DNA of 53,957 nt from a virus, in IMG/VR virus record IMGVR_UViG_3300028388_005701, positions 1 to 53,957 of that record; one strand, written 5' to 3'. Below, piece by piece: positions 1-8,073 of this stretch. The notes below the pieces were generated by a model. It did not search any database, was not told the DNA's origin, and was given only the letters and a program-made list of their open reading frames with translations. Position 1 is the first letter of the stretch, and each line of letters begins with the position of its first letter. The translations under genes and the position numbers were made by a program.

Positions 1-1
1 C

Positions 2-154
2 ATATGTGGTAGTATGCGGAGTGCCAGTGACATAATGGATAGAATCAACGATAAAACTGATTTTCCGATATCTGGTAAAATAATCATGCAGACCAAAACG
101 AATAGAGTTGCCGTGAATGGTATATTAGTTAAAAGGGTTCACAATCAAAGATGA
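2..154 (+). CDS. C-terminal end of an unidentified protein (5' partial)
   Basis: An open frame enters from the left edge and runs about 50 codons to a TGA that overlaps the ATG of the next gene (ATGA-type overlap), as expected for coupled phage genes. The visible sequence is basic at the end (LVKRVHNQR) with no recognisable motif. The start lies outside the window, so neither family nor function can be given. Confidence 0.5.
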   Translation: MCGSMRSASDIMDRINDKTDFPISGKIIMQTKTNRVAVNGILVKRVHNQR

Positions 155-450
155 TAATCATGACTAATCGTACAACAAAAATGGACTGGGATATGTTGGT
201 GGGTATAATCTTATTAACACTGATATTATTGGTGGCTATGAGTTGCAATGACGATAAGACGAAATGCACCTGTACAATATACTACCAAAACTATTCAGCT
301 AATCAGTACAGTGAAGTTATTTATACAGGCAAAACCATTAAGTGGTGTGATCGTAGGGGTAAAGAGTTTACGTTTCTCTATGAGCATCTGAATGATACTG
401 CTGGTGTTGATAATGTACACTGGTTGATTTCTGACTGTAAAACTAAATAA
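151..450 (+). CDS. small cysteine-rich lipoprotein
   Basis: 99 codons from ATG 151; ATG 160 is an alternative start. A hydrophobic segment at about residues 14-31 ends in AMSC, a plausible lipobox, so the mature protein would be a lipid-anchored domain beginning CNDD. The domain has a CxC pair, a WC and a terminal SDC, a cysteine pattern shared with the next gene. SCN-type lipoboxes are typical of Bacteroidota and their phages. Function is unknown; surface exclusion or envelope modification of the infected cell would be a guess. Confidence 0.6.
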   Translation: MIIMTNRTTKMDWDMLVGIILLTLILLVAMSCNDDKTKCTCTIYYQNYSANQYSEVIYTGKTIKWCDRRGKEFTFLYEHLNDTAGVDNVHWLISDCKTK

Positions 451-451
451 T

Positions 452-784
452 ATGGCAAAGAAAAAAACACGTAAGAGCAAAACCAAGAAGAAGAAATCAA
501 CCCCCGCACAAAGAAAAATAGGCTTTTTCTTCTTTTTCTCTCTATTTATAGTCCTGGCTATACTGTATGACATAGCCTACCCTGATGTTGAAGTGTTACC
601 AAGGAAGGTGGTAAGATGTGAATGTCACATATATGATAAATATCCGGAGGAAGGAAACGCGAGGTGGGTATACGAAGGCATAACCGAAGAGGAGTGTAGA
701 ATGAAAGAAGTGGAACTATTTAATACTAAAGGAGTAAAAGAGGATGGTGACTATTGGGGCAGTGAAATCAAAAATTGTAGATAG
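452..784 (+). CDS. small membrane-anchored cysteine-rich protein
   Basis: 110 residues, starting one base after the previous stop. A very basic N-terminus (about 20 residues rich in K/R) is followed by one transmembrane segment (FFFFFSLFIVLAILYDIAY). The outer domain has CEC near its start, another Cys mid-domain and a terminal NC, with a VYEGIT segment matching VIYTGKT of the upstream lipoprotein. The two therefore look like paralogous domains on different anchors (TM helix versus lipid). Orientation N-in/C-out is inferred from the basic head. Function unknown. Confidence 0.6.
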   Translation: MAKKKTRKSKTKKKKSTPAQRKIGFFFFFSLFIVLAILYDIAYPDVEVLPRKVVRCECHIYDKYPEEGNARWVYEGITEEECRMKEVELFNTKGVKEDGDYWGSEIKNCR

Positions 785-806
785 AAATGGAAAAGCTGGT
801 GTGAAC

Positions 807-1241
807 ATGATAAAACAATTCAGGGGTAAATACAGATGGCTAAGCAACTTTGAACCAGTGGAGATAGAACTGGGCGGTATTACCTATCCATCAGTAGAGC
901 ACGCCTATATGTCCGCAAAAAATGATAGTGAAGAGTGGAAGATGTACTGCAGTGATGATAGTAATAGTGCTGGAAAGGTAAAGGTAAAGAGTAGAGAAGT
1001 AGACCTCATAGATGGATGGCACAATAAAAAGTTAGCCATTATGGAGATATGCTTACGTCAGAAATTCGTCCAGGAGCCATATAGGACAAAGCTTTTGTCC
1101 ACTGATGATATCTATATACAGGAGGGTAATTTCCATAATGATAAATTTTGGGGTGTATGCCTCAAAACAGATGAAGGACTCAATAACCTCGGTAAGTTGA
1201 TAATGAAAATAAGAGGTGAAATCAACATGGAGTTGTTTTAA
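807..1241 (+). CDS. NADAR family protein (YbiA-like N-glycosidase)
   Basis: The start is placed at ATG 807 because the family begins close to the F-x-G-x-Y-x-WLSNF motif, seen here as FRGKYRWLSNFEP, followed by YPSVEHAYMSAK. Both are diagnostic for the NADAR (DUF1768) family; the C-terminal FWGVCL is also typical. Length (144 aa) fits a single-domain member. Known members cleave N-glycosidic bonds in riboflavin-pathway intermediates, and some remove ADP-ribose from guanine bases in nucleic acid. In a phage, reversal of a host ADP-ribosylating defence, or processing of the phage's own ADP-ribosylation, is an inference. The window also holds ADP-ribosyltransferase-like and Nudix genes. Confidence 0.85.
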   Translation: MIKQFRGKYRWLSNFEPVEIELGGITYPSVEHAYMSAKNDSEEWKMYCSDDSNSAGKVKVKSREVDLIDGWHNKKLAIMEICLRQKFVQEPYRTKLLSTDDIYIQEGNFHNDKFWGVCLKTDEGLNNLGKLIMKIRGEINMELF

Positions 1242-1307
1242 TGTCCAATCGCCATACCCCTGGTATTTCCGAGATCGGTCTCCAATTTTTCATATCAATA
1301 CTACCAC

Positions 1308-1832
1308 TCACAATACTTCATTTTTGCAAGCATTACAGATCCACTTACCACCTGTCCAGCTGACATCTTTAGTATATTTTTCGCCAACCAGTGTTGCGAT
1401 ATTGAGACACGGCTGGCAATTACCACATTCGTACCAGGGTTCATCAGTAACAAACTCCATTACAGTATCGGCATCCATAGAATCCCTGGCATCAGTTTCA
1501 TAATTAGGGTCGAATACATCCTGTGTACGCAATACCATCTTTTTTTGCTGTGGGGTTATACCTAAGGCTGTCCAATCGACAAAAGGCTCTGCAGCTGGCT
1601 CTACCCTAAAGAGTTTACCCTGGCGTCTGTTCGTTTCAGAGTATACCTCTATGAGACCTTTTCTATCAATAGACGAAATATAGCCAGCGATAGAATATGG
1701 GTTGTACCCCTCACCAGCTTTTTTTATAATACCTCTAGTACGGCCATGAACACCATCGTTAGTATTGAGCATTTCTAATACTGCTAACTCCAGCACCCAG
1801 GATTCCATTTCATTCAACTTTATTTTATCCAT
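1308..1832 (-). CDS. putative winged-helix plus zinc-finger protein
   Basis: 174 residues. The N-terminal half (MESWVLELAVLEML... to about residue 75) reads like a winged-helix domain: helices followed by IAGYISSIDRKGLIEV, a typical recognition helix and wing. The C-terminal part carries CGNCQPC and, near the end, WICNACK, two Cys pairs that can form a zinc ribbon. It could be a DNA-binding regulator. Its start overlaps the end of the decayed formyltransferase gene by 8 bases. The family was not recognised. Confidence 0.6.
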   Translation of the reverse strand: MDKIKLNEMESWVLELAVLEMLNTNDGVHGRTRGIIKKAGEGYNPYSIAGYISSIDRKGLIEVYSETNRRQGKLFRVEPAAEPFVDWTALGITPQQKKMVLRTQDVFDPNYETDARDSMDADTVMEFVTDEPWYECGNCQPCLNIATLVGEKYTKDVSWTGGKWICNACKNEVL

Positions 1833-2368
1833 AGTTTTTTATTTTATTATACACACTAATTAGACTACTAATAGGAACATCTAACCAATCACCTAGGTTA
1901 TCAAAGTAGATATCTTTATCTGATGACTTGTGGTATGTAGCAAAAAGATGGTCCTGCGGAGTGGGTATAATAAGATTATTTTTGATAGCATGCCAACTCT
2001 CAACAAACAAACACTCGATTAAACCCGTGACTGCACAATTATATCGCCATAGTCTAGCTTATCATCCATCAGATGAATAGTAAGTATCATTCAGCCAACT
2101 CCACAGGTTAGGGTCACTGCCACGGTTATAGGGCAGGTATGAAATATGGAGATTGATAATGCGATCACCCCTGACTTTATCAGACATAGCATCAATAATA
2201 TCAGGTGTGATGATATGCCTATAGCCATACGATATAATGAAATCGGGATCCAAATCCATAACATAGTCGATTGCTATGGGATCACTGGTGAACAATAACT
2301 TGTTCACCAATATTGCGGAGATAGTTAACAATAGCTGAGTCAGCATACCCCAAAAATAAAATTTTCAT
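1825..2368 (-). pseudogene. decayed formyltransferase (methionyl-tRNA formyltransferase/GART-like)
   Basis: Pieces of one formyltransferase are spread over three frames. Frame 1 starts at ATG 2368 (MKILFLGYADSAIVNYLRN) and stops at 2282. Frame 2 carries DFIISYGYRHII and NLHISYLPYNRGSDPNLW, which includes the catalytic N and H of the family. A short third frame near 2019-2072 carries DDKLDYGDIIVQ with the catalytic Asp. Frame 2 resumes with LFVESWHAIKNN and PQ...TYHKSSDKD. The spacing between the DYGD block and the C-terminal block is much shorter than normal, so small deletions as well as frameshifts are present. This indicates real decay, not only sequencing error. Related enzymes transfer formyl groups from formyl-tetrahydrofolate. 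Confidence 0.75.
2287..2308. repeat. perfect 9-bp inverted repeat at a frameshift site
   Basis: GGTGAACAA and TTGTTCACC flank a 4-base loop inside the formyltransferase remnant, exactly where the reading frame changes. Hairpins of this kind promote replication slippage, so this could be where the indel arose. Confidence 0.6.
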
Positions 2369-2374
2369 AGTGGT

Positions 2375-3273
2375 CTATTTTAGTACATTATCGATATTAC
2401 CAGACACATTACCTGCTTCCCATTGTTCCCTAAGATCTTCACAATGACCGACAACCTTGATGGTTCTGTAACTAGATAAGGCATCAAAATCTCCATAGAC
2501 ATTAGATCCCCAAGTCTGGTAGTCATCATCCCATACGACACAGTGATAAGATCCATCTATGGTTTCAGTAGGGTCGTCGCCGTACCCATCGGCAATAATG
2601 ATATCACCTTCTCTGATCTGAGTATCACTGTCATCAGTCCAGGATGTCAACTGGTATTGATCTTTCACTGCATCAGGACCATCGATAGCTGCTAATAGCC
2701 GTTTGACTTTATTAATATCCTTCTCTGTATGAGGGGTACCCCCAGTGTTTAATTCCAGATACCAGTTCAAAACCTCCTTATGAGTCTTAAGGTTATTAAT
2801 ATTGAACTGGATAGTAACATCGGCCATCCTGGGATCACCGAGATCAGATGCTACATACCCATCAAATACAGGTACCTTATCATCGAGATATTCAAGCATA
2901 GTGGTTATGCGTTGGAGACCATCAACAATTACAAAATCCTGGTAGGCATCGGGATTGATTTTATTGAATGCCATCCAAAATGGATAATTGAGAAATACGG
3001 GTGTGGTGTGGCCACCCATTAACAAAAATTCCATAAATTTGGTTTTCTGCTCAATAGTCCACACTCTACCGTCCACACTCTACCCCTCTGAAAATCTGGG
3101 CATAATTTAAGACCATAGTCAACGATGTATTTGTTGATATGGTCTTTCAGATAGTCCATCGGGACATCTACTTGGTAGCTGCCCCGACGAGTTAATTTTG
3201 GTAAGTCCTTGTATGTCATTGATGGGTTATTTTTTGCTAAATTCGTATAGGTTTCACATTTATAATCAGTCAA
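2375..3273 (-). pseudogene. DUF262 (ParB/GmrSD-N-like) protein interrupted by a 14-bp duplication
   Basis: The N-terminal part (from ATG 3273) ends its family match at CPDFQRGRVWT. The remainder continues in another frame as GRVWTIEQKTKFMEFLL, then IVDGLQRITTMLEYL and FNINNLKTHKEVLNWY...LNTGGTPH. These are the conserved DUF262 blocks: QRG-x-VW, DGxQRxTT and LNxGGxP. The break is a direct tandem duplication of 14 bases. Removing one copy restores one frame of about 290 codons. DUF262 domains occur in GmrSD-type restriction enzymes and in many phage proteins of unknown role. An acidic C-terminal extension follows. It is non-functional as written unless translation shifts frame. Confidence 0.8.
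3057..3084. repeat. 14-bp tandem duplication (GTCCACACTCTACC x2)
   Basis: Two identical, directly adjacent 14-base copies lie inside the DUF262 gene and shift its frame. The second copy repeats the codons for GRVWT. A length not divisible by three explains the break fully. Confidence 0.95.
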
Positions 3274-3472
3274 AGTTATATCCAGTGAGATTTTCGATCA
3301 TGATCTTCTCGTTGTCTGTGAACTGACCGATAGACCTGTTGTAATCAGTATCGGGTATGGTCTCATTGTCCATATCAACTTCAAGATCAATAATACCCAC
3401 ACCTTTTTCTTCCAATGTCATACAGTTATCCTTCAATGAAATCAGTTTAAAATTCTTGGCTTTGATCTTCAT
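3266..3472 (-). CDS. hypothetical protein, 68 aa
   Basis: Starts MKIKAKNFKLISLKDN and ends LTGYNFD. Acidic in the middle, with no signal peptide or membrane segment. Its stop overlaps the start of the DUF262 gene by 8 bases, so the two were translated together. A TATAAATA box lies 11 bases upstream of the start. Not recognised. Confidence 0.55.
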   Translation of the reverse strand: MKIKAKNFKLISLKDNCMTLEEKGVGIIDLEVDMDNETIPDTDYNRSIGQFTDNEKIMIENLTGYNFD

Positions 3473-3482
3473 GATTTTATTT

Positions 3483-3490
3483 TATTTATA
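3483..3490 (-). promoter_or_regulatory. TATAAATA box (T4-late-promoter-like)
   Basis: An exact match to the T4 late promoter -10 consensus on the minus strand, ahead of the 3266-3472 gene. The DNA is AT-rich and several chance matches are expected in the window, so this is only a candidate. Confidence 0.25.
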
Positions 3491-3567
3491 CTGTGTATAT
3501 AAATTAGTTTCATACTTGACGAAAGCATTGGTGGTGGATACCAATTCAGGCCCACCACCAAAATGCA

Positions 3568-4383
3568 TTAGTCGTCTTCCTCCTGTATCGGAGCGTGACC
3601 CCAAGCACAAGGTAAACTAGTAATAGGTTCGCCGAAGCCTAGGGGCTTAACAGTACCATCGGTAAAATACACAATTACAGCACCCTGTATTATGGTATTA
3701 TAGAATGCATCTGCTATCTGTTCATCAACACTGGGGTTGGGATGAAAGAATACGTTAGCCGGATTAATAGATCCAGTTACATAGTCATCACCAACACCGT
3801 CGATAGGTATAGCACTACACATAGCACCAGCAGTAATGCCATTATAGGCGGTCATAAAATTAATCTGCTGGTGGGTTACATTAAGATTGGTAAAGGTAAA
3901 GCTACTTTTACCAAGACCCCAGATGGGTGTAAATCCTGGATGACCGCTGTAACCTGTGTGTGACCAACTGTTGCAATTACCATAATCAGTAATAGGCCAT
4001 CCTGGCATGTTATACCATGCATCACCAGATTTGTGGAACGAAAACGTACCGCTAAATACGACTCTATCGATAGTTTTGCTACCGTTATACTTATCGGCCT
4101 TAATGGTAACGTAAGTAGGTGTACCGGATGATGATGGTAAGGGTCCGCACCATAAAAGTTGGAAAAATTGGGAATCAAAATCGCCAGATGCCTTACTAAT
4201 GTTTCTATCCCAACAGGATTTTTCGTTAGCGTATTTCACCTTTCTTGGGTGATTTTTGGCTAACCAGTTCTCCACCTGCTGCATTTGTTCAGGAGTGTAC
4301 TTCCTAGTATCCGGCGTTGATAGTTCATCGCTGTTACAGGAAAAGAAGAACAACAATAAAATTAAAAAAGGTAGATGCTTCAT
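3568..4383 (-). CDS. large lipoprotein with paired cysteines
   Basis: 271 residues. The signal peptide MKHLPFLILLLFFFSC ends in a lipobox-like FFSC, followed by NSDE, so an outer-membrane or periplasmic lipoprotein is likely. The mature part is rich in G, S, T, Y and W and looks like a secreted beta-sheet protein, with isolated Cys residues (SCWDRN, LWCGPLP, NCNSW, AMCSA, LPCAW). The N-terminal half resembles the lipoprotein at 15573-16337: a charged helix, a Cys, F..LWC/F.WC, then a TIKAD/TIKVD strand. The two may be distant paralogues. A phage-coded host-surface modifier is the likeliest role, by inference. Confidence 0.7.
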   Translation of the reverse strand: MKHLPFLILLLFFFSCNSDELSTPDTRKYTPEQMQQVENWLAKNHPRKVKYANEKSCWDRNISKASGDFDSQFFQLLWCGPLPSSSGTPTYVTIKADKYNGSKTIDRVVFSGTFSFHKSGDAWYNMPGWPITDYGNCNSWSHTGYSGHPGFTPIWGLGKSSFTFTNLNVTHQQINFMTAYNGITAGAMCSAIPIDGVGDDYVTGSINPANVFFHPNPSVDEQIADAFYNTIIQGAVIVYFTDGTVKPLGFGEPITSLPCAWGHAPIQEEDD

Positions 4384-4404
4384 AAAAACTATTTAAAATG
4401 ATTA

Positions 4405-4446
4405 ATAAAAACAATATGTATCAGATTGATTACATACTGTTTTTAT
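4405..4446. terminator. AT-rich hairpin, possible bidirectional terminator
   Basis: The 16-base arms (4405-4420 and 4431-4446) pair with one G-T mismatch around a 10-base loop. An A-run precedes and a T-run follows on both strands, the polarity expected of a terminator, although the stem is GC-poor. It lies between the lipoprotein gene and the short gene ending at 4443. Confidence 0.45.
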
Positions 4447-4564
4447 CCCTCAACTGGTATTACCGTGAAACCATTAAAGGTCAGGATGTACCAGTATCGC
4501 CACCTAATAAAGCGGTATAGTAGAGTCCATCCCGAGTATTTCTATGAATTGTGTATTTGATCAT
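4443..4564 (-). pseudogene. small gene with a frameshift
   Basis: ATG 4564 overlaps the TGA of the upstream gene as ATGA, good evidence of a real coupled start. The first frame reads MIKYTIHRNTRDGLYYTALL and stops at 4481. The next frame continues plausibly as ILTFNGFTVIPVEG to a TAA at 4443, just at the hairpin. The 122-base span is one base short of whole codons, so one indel splits a protein of about 40 residues. Not recognised. Confidence 0.4.
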
Positions 4565-5028
4565 ATGTATTCCCATGGGCCACCTTTTGATTCATCAATC
4601 TCTTGATTTTTAATGCTCTTAAGTTCATTGGTGCAGGCCTGAAATCCATCAAGATAATCGTCACTGTTGGGTTTATCTTTACGAATCGTTAGTTGCCTAT
4701 CTAGTAACACAACAGCATCTTCAAGTGTGGCACAGGCGATATCATCAACGATTTGACTAATACAAGTATGGAAAGTATTGTGTACCCATTCACTTGTGAT
4801 AACGATGCCCATATGATAGACCAATTTGAACACATTAACGACATGAGGATCAATATGAATAAGCCTGCTATCGTCATACAAATCAATAGCTTGGTTAAAA
4901 TAAAAGACATTAAGCCCAGGTACAATTGCATCAACCTTAATATACAACTCATAGGAGCTAATCATACCTGTACCAAGAATGGTTCTTATGCATCCGAGTA
5001 CCTCGTAAACCTTACTATCGTGTATCAT
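4561..5028 (-). CDS. hypothetical protein, 155 aa
   Basis: MIHDSKVYEVLGCIRTILG start. Predicted mostly helical with an acidic, hydrophilic C-terminus (NEL..SIKNQEIDESKGG) and no signal peptide or clear membrane helix. It ends in an ATGA overlap with the small broken gene downstream. Not recognised. Confidence 0.6.
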   Translation of the reverse strand: MIHDSKVYEVLGCIRTILGTGMISSYELYIKVDAIVPGLNVFYFNQAIDLYDDSRLIHIDPHVVNVFKLVYHMGIVITSEWVHNTFHTCISQIVDDIACATLEDAVVLLDRQLTIRKDKPNSDDYLDGFQACTNELKSIKNQEIDESKGGPWEYI

Positions 5029-5166
5029 TTTTATTTGTTTTATTTGTTTTAACGTTGATGGTTTTGTATACAGATACAGACTGAGGGATCAACCATAAAG
5101 TGGAAGACCCCTCAGCTTAACACCTAAAACCCATTATTCATTTCAACTTATTTACTCATGGAAGTG

Positions 5167-5901
5167 TTATTTGGTTTCACCTACTAATACAGCCATCCAT
5201 TTATTTTTATGCTTAGGATGTTCAACCCAATACTTGGAATCACCTTTACCGATAAGATCAAAGCGTCCAAACTTGTTACGAATAGTGGGTTTGAACTGTC
5301 TGGTCTTACTGATATTACCGAAACAAGCTACATAGTCTCGTGCCTTGGACTTGAATACAATACCAAGTTCAGGGATCTCAAAGGTACGCTTACCTGATGG
5401 AGTGATGCGTTTGAAGATCTTATAACACGGGCATCCGTAAAGATCACTGAATTTGCGCTGTTGACTGGTCTGGTCTTTGTATCGTTCAACGATCATGTAG
5501 TCATCCCAAAGTACTTCATCAAAAATGTCCTGGGTACGCTTGATATGGGCCTCAAGGATGGCAACTTCGGGACCAGTCATGAAATCAAAATCATCGATGG
5601 TCAAGGCGTGAGCTGCTACTGAGTTGAATTGTGAGAAAGGTACCCATTGAGGTTGATCGGTGATAAGTGTACCAGCGTCGTTGTACTTAGTGTGTAGTAG
5701 TACGGTGTAATGGGTATGGCTGGTAGACAGATCAGTATGGTTGTTCAGGTAACTTTCACATTGGGCGATGGTATCTAATGGGTACTGATCCAACACTCCA
5801 TTTTGTTGAGCAAGAGTACGGGTAAAGCCTTTGAAGGCTCCGCTGTTTTTAAATGCAGACAATTCCCCGTTGGTATGGTGTATTTTGATGTGATAATTCA
5901 T
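5167..5901 (-). CDS. hypothetical protein, 244 aa
   Basis: A soluble protein beginning MNYHIKIHHTNGELSAFKN. It has a YGCPCYKIFKR segment and a basic C-terminal third (KTRQFKPTIRNKFGRF, HPKHKNKW) that could bind nucleic acid. A TDQPQW stretch resembles TDQPKW in the interrupted tag-bearing gene at 8393-8734, perhaps by chance. No domain recognised; a single-gene unit between two small intergenic spaces. Confidence 0.65.
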   Translation of the reverse strand: MNYHIKIHHTNGELSAFKNSGAFKGFTRTLAQQNGVLDQYPLDTIAQCESYLNNHTDLSTSHTHYTVLLHTKYNDAGTLITDQPQWVPFSQFNSVAAHALTIDDFDFMTGPEVAILEAHIKRTQDIFDEVLWDDYMIVERYKDQTSQQRKFSDLYGCPCYKIFKRITPSGKRTFEIPELGIVFKSKARDYVACFGNISKTRQFKPTIRNKFGRFDLIGKGDSKYWVEHPKHKNKWMAVLVGETK

Positions 5902-6065
5902 AAGGTTGTTTTATAATAAATTTAATAATATGTCTACTGAATAAGGGTGATTAGTATAACTTTACTTTATGTAGATACTAATATCAAATTGGTTTCGTAT
6001 ATCAACTGGTAGGACTGGTTATCACAGGTCTTATGGGTTGCACTGATATATAGAGAAACATTATC

Positions 6066-6413
6066 ATGGAAAAGATAAAAACATTCGAATCATTTATTGG
6101 TGAAAGAAGAAGCAGGAGTAGGGTTTGGGATAGACTAAGGATGCCTAGGATTGATAAAGAGAAGTTCAAGAGAAGTTGGGAGAAGGCTATGGATGCTATG
6201 ACAGGCCGTAAAAGAAGAGATGATGTGTTAAGTATGCTAACCAACGATGAATCAGCATATAACAAATTCAGAAGAGATCCTGACTATTACGTGCAGCAGG
6301 CTGGCGATCCTCACGAAAAGGAGGCATTAAACATGATAGACAAGTACAACGTAGGTTTTACTGATCTGATGGGTATCTATAATGACGAATCCGATTTAAG
6401 GAACATCTACTAG
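6066..6413 (+). CDS. small basic protein with T4 internal-protein-like N-terminus
   Basis: 115 residues on the plus strand. MEKIKTFESFIGE is close in character to the capsid-targeting N-termini of T4 internal head proteins (as I recall, MKTYQEFIAEA), with a potential prohead-protease site FIGE. The body is strongly basic (RRSRSRVWDRLRMPRI, KEKFKRSWEKAM), as expected for a DNA-associated internal head protein, and then acidic at the end. Packaging in the head is inferred. It stands alone, unlike the minus-strand array of tag-bearing genes. Confidence 0.6.
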   Translation: MEKIKTFESFIGERRSRSRVWDRLRMPRIDKEKFKRSWEKAMDAMTGRKRRDDVLSMLTNDESAYNKFRRDPDYYVQQAGDPHEKEALNMIDKYNVGFTDLMGIYNDESDLRNIY

Positions 6414-6503
6414 ATAAGTTACACTCCCTGCACCAATTGGATTATCATTACCACAAGAAGGACACTTATTAGTACCAGGAATATTTGCATACCCAGTTGT
6501 ACC
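6396..6503 (-). pseudogene. zinc-knuckle-like coding remnant without start
   Basis: A frame of 35 codons open after a TAG reads GTTGYANIPGTNKCPSCGND and ends LVDVP. The CPSCGN motif is protein-like, but there is no ATG in frame and the 3' end overlaps the convergent plus-strand gene. It could be the tail of a lost zinc-ribbon gene. Low confidence. Confidence 0.25.
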
Positions 6504-6546
6504 CTCCTATCGAATTTATGTTTTAATTTCATATGCATAAATATTA

Positions 6547-6840
6547 TCAGCTATCCATTTCATCGGCATAGCCTTTATCATCAATGGGGTCATCATCTTC
6601 AAACGCATCCAATTCACCACTGCAGTAACCACAATTACGACATATAACATTAGCGTGCTCAGAATCCCAATTGATCCAGGCGCTATTGTGTGAGGTATCA
6701 GGTGATATTTCAATGGTTTTTGGTAATTTCCTATAATACCGTAGCGGTTGCTCGGTTATCATGGAGATAATCATATTCAAGTTATCTATGCCGACAGTGT
6801 GGCAACGGGGGCATTTAGGGTATAGTGGTTTGTCTATCAT
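6547..6840 (-). CDS. small zinc-ribbon protein
   Basis: 97 residues with two Cys pairs, KCPRCHT near the start and VICRNCGYC near residue 68, forming a likely treble-clef or ribbon. An acidic tail follows (DAFEDDDPIDDKG). The start overlaps the stop of the upstream gene by four bases (ATGA). Zinc-ribbon proteins of this size are common in large phages and may bind nucleic acid or protein. Exact role unknown. Confidence 0.65.
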   Translation of the reverse strand: MIDKPLYPKCPRCHTVGIDNLNMIISMITEQPLRYYRKLPKTIEISPDTSHNSAWINWDSEHANVICRNCGYCSGELDAFEDDDPIDDKGYADEMDS

Positions 6841-7100
6841 ACTGCCAAGCTTGCTTTACGTATTTCCAAATGTTTTTCTAATCTCTCATTTATCAATTCC
6901 AAATCGTGGTCGGGGCTGTCCTTTCTATACGCATCCACTATGGAGCTGATCACCTGCTTGCGATTCATGCCATCTGGGCATAATGTAGGTGTATCAGTAG
7001 TAATAACACGTTCTGATATAACCCAAATATCCAAGAAATCGGTGATATCACCACCTTTCTTGTATATCACATTGAAAAACATCACCTTTCTTTTTTTCAT
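6837..7100 (-). CDS. hypothetical protein, 87 aa
   Basis: Starts MKKRKVMFFNVIYKKGG. The second half (PDGMNRKQVISSIVDAYRK to LEKHLEI) is helical and resembles the same part of the next upstream gene (PGDTPDDKIIEGLVNVYDK), so the two could be diverged duplicates. Linked to both neighbours by four-base overlaps. Function unknown. Confidence 0.55.
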   Translation of the reverse strand: MKKRKVMFFNVIYKKGGDITDFLDIWVISERVITTDTPTLCPDGMNRKQVISSIVDAYRKDSPDHDLELINERLEKHLEIRKASLAV

Positions 7101-7402
7101 GATTTTATGGCATCGTCCTTGTGGATACTAATATCCAGCTTAATGATGTCACACATTTCATCTAATCTTGTGATGATACTATCCATAACCTGGGTGTTAC
7201 CCTTAGTAACTTTATCATACACATTAACGAGACCCTCTATGATCTTATCATCAGGGGTATCTCCAGGCCATAGATGAGGTACAGATACTCCGTGTAGACC
7301 CTCATGTAGTTTGGATATATTAACAAATTGGCCCCTTTTATCACCCAGCTTTACTACCAGAGTCTTGGCCACCAGAGTGGTTTTTTCGTTTTCCTTTAAC
7401 AT
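7097..7402 (-). CDS. hypothetical protein, 101 aa
   Basis: Starts MLKENEKTTLVAKTLVVKLG. Small, soluble, alpha/beta in pattern. Its first 20 codons overlap the end of the upstream 219-residue gene in another frame, a long overlap for this genome. That leaves some doubt about the true end of the upstream gene. Shares a helical C-terminal pattern with the following gene. Confidence 0.55.
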   Translation of the reverse strand: MLKENEKTTLVAKTLVVKLGDKRGQFVNISKLHEGLHGVSVPHLWPGDTPDDKIIEGLVNVYDKVTKGNTQVMDSIITRLDEMCDIIKLDISIHKDDAIKS

Positions 7403-8000
7403 AATTATTTTTCTTTATTGTATAACTTATTTGGTCAGTAGGTATCAATAACAATTTTTGTTCGTGACGAGACTGAAAAAAATCGTTAATTTTGATAGTA
7501 CCGACAAGAGCTTTATCCTTATAGAGGTTTCCGGTTTCAAAGTTGATAGATATACCATCTTGCAGATGGATAGAGACCTCATTTTGAGGAACATACTTAG
7601 TGGTAATACTATTAACATAAAAACGATCAAAATAAGGCATCATGGGGTAAAAATCGTCGACAACAAGAAATTGAGTATCTTCATAGATTATAACATCCTG
7701 GTTAGGTCGATAATTAGCAAAATCGTTATTGATTATATCATTAAAGAGGATGTTGATGGTATATCTGTGAGATTCTGTGGTTGATAAACCCATAAGTTCA
7801 CAGGCAGAAATGGCAAAATCGTTGACAGATACGGTGGCACCTTCGGTATAACCAATGACTTTGTGGCCATTATAGATGAGCTGGTAAATGTGGGTGATAT
7901 CTCCGGTGTCGGTATTGACTTTCATTTCGTGGGTGGCACAATTGTGCTGATCTCCGCTGTAGGGTTCATGGTAAAAAGTGATGCCTCTTAGTGTTTCCAT
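7341..8000 (-). CDS. hypothetical protein, 219 aa
   Basis: Starts METLRGITFYHEPYSGDQHN. It contains short strand-rich segments and no membrane helix. The final stretch (KGKRKNHSGGQDSGSKAG) is low-complexity and lies entirely in the overlap with the next gene. It may be a frameshifted tail rather than the native end. Family not recognised. Confidence 0.6.
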   Translation of the reverse strand: METLRGITFYHEPYSGDQHNCATHEMKVNTDTGDITHIYQLIYNGHKVIGYTEGATVSVNDFAISACELMGLSTTESHRYTINILFNDIINNDFANYRPNQDVIIYEDTQFLVVDDFYPMMPYFDRFYVNSITTKYVPQNEVSIHLQDGISINFETGNLYKDKALVGTIKINDFFQSRHEQKLLLIPTDQISYTIKKNNYVKGKRKNHSGGQDSGSKAG

Positions 8001-8073
8001 AACGATGAATTTTATTTTGTTTTATTTAGCAGGAGACTATATATAAGTTTCACTATTAACAAATAAAAAAACG

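Noticed and set aside
5085-5120. Hairpin CTGAGGG...CCCTCAG as terminator
   Set aside because: Only a 7-bp stem with a loop of about 20 bases and no T-run.
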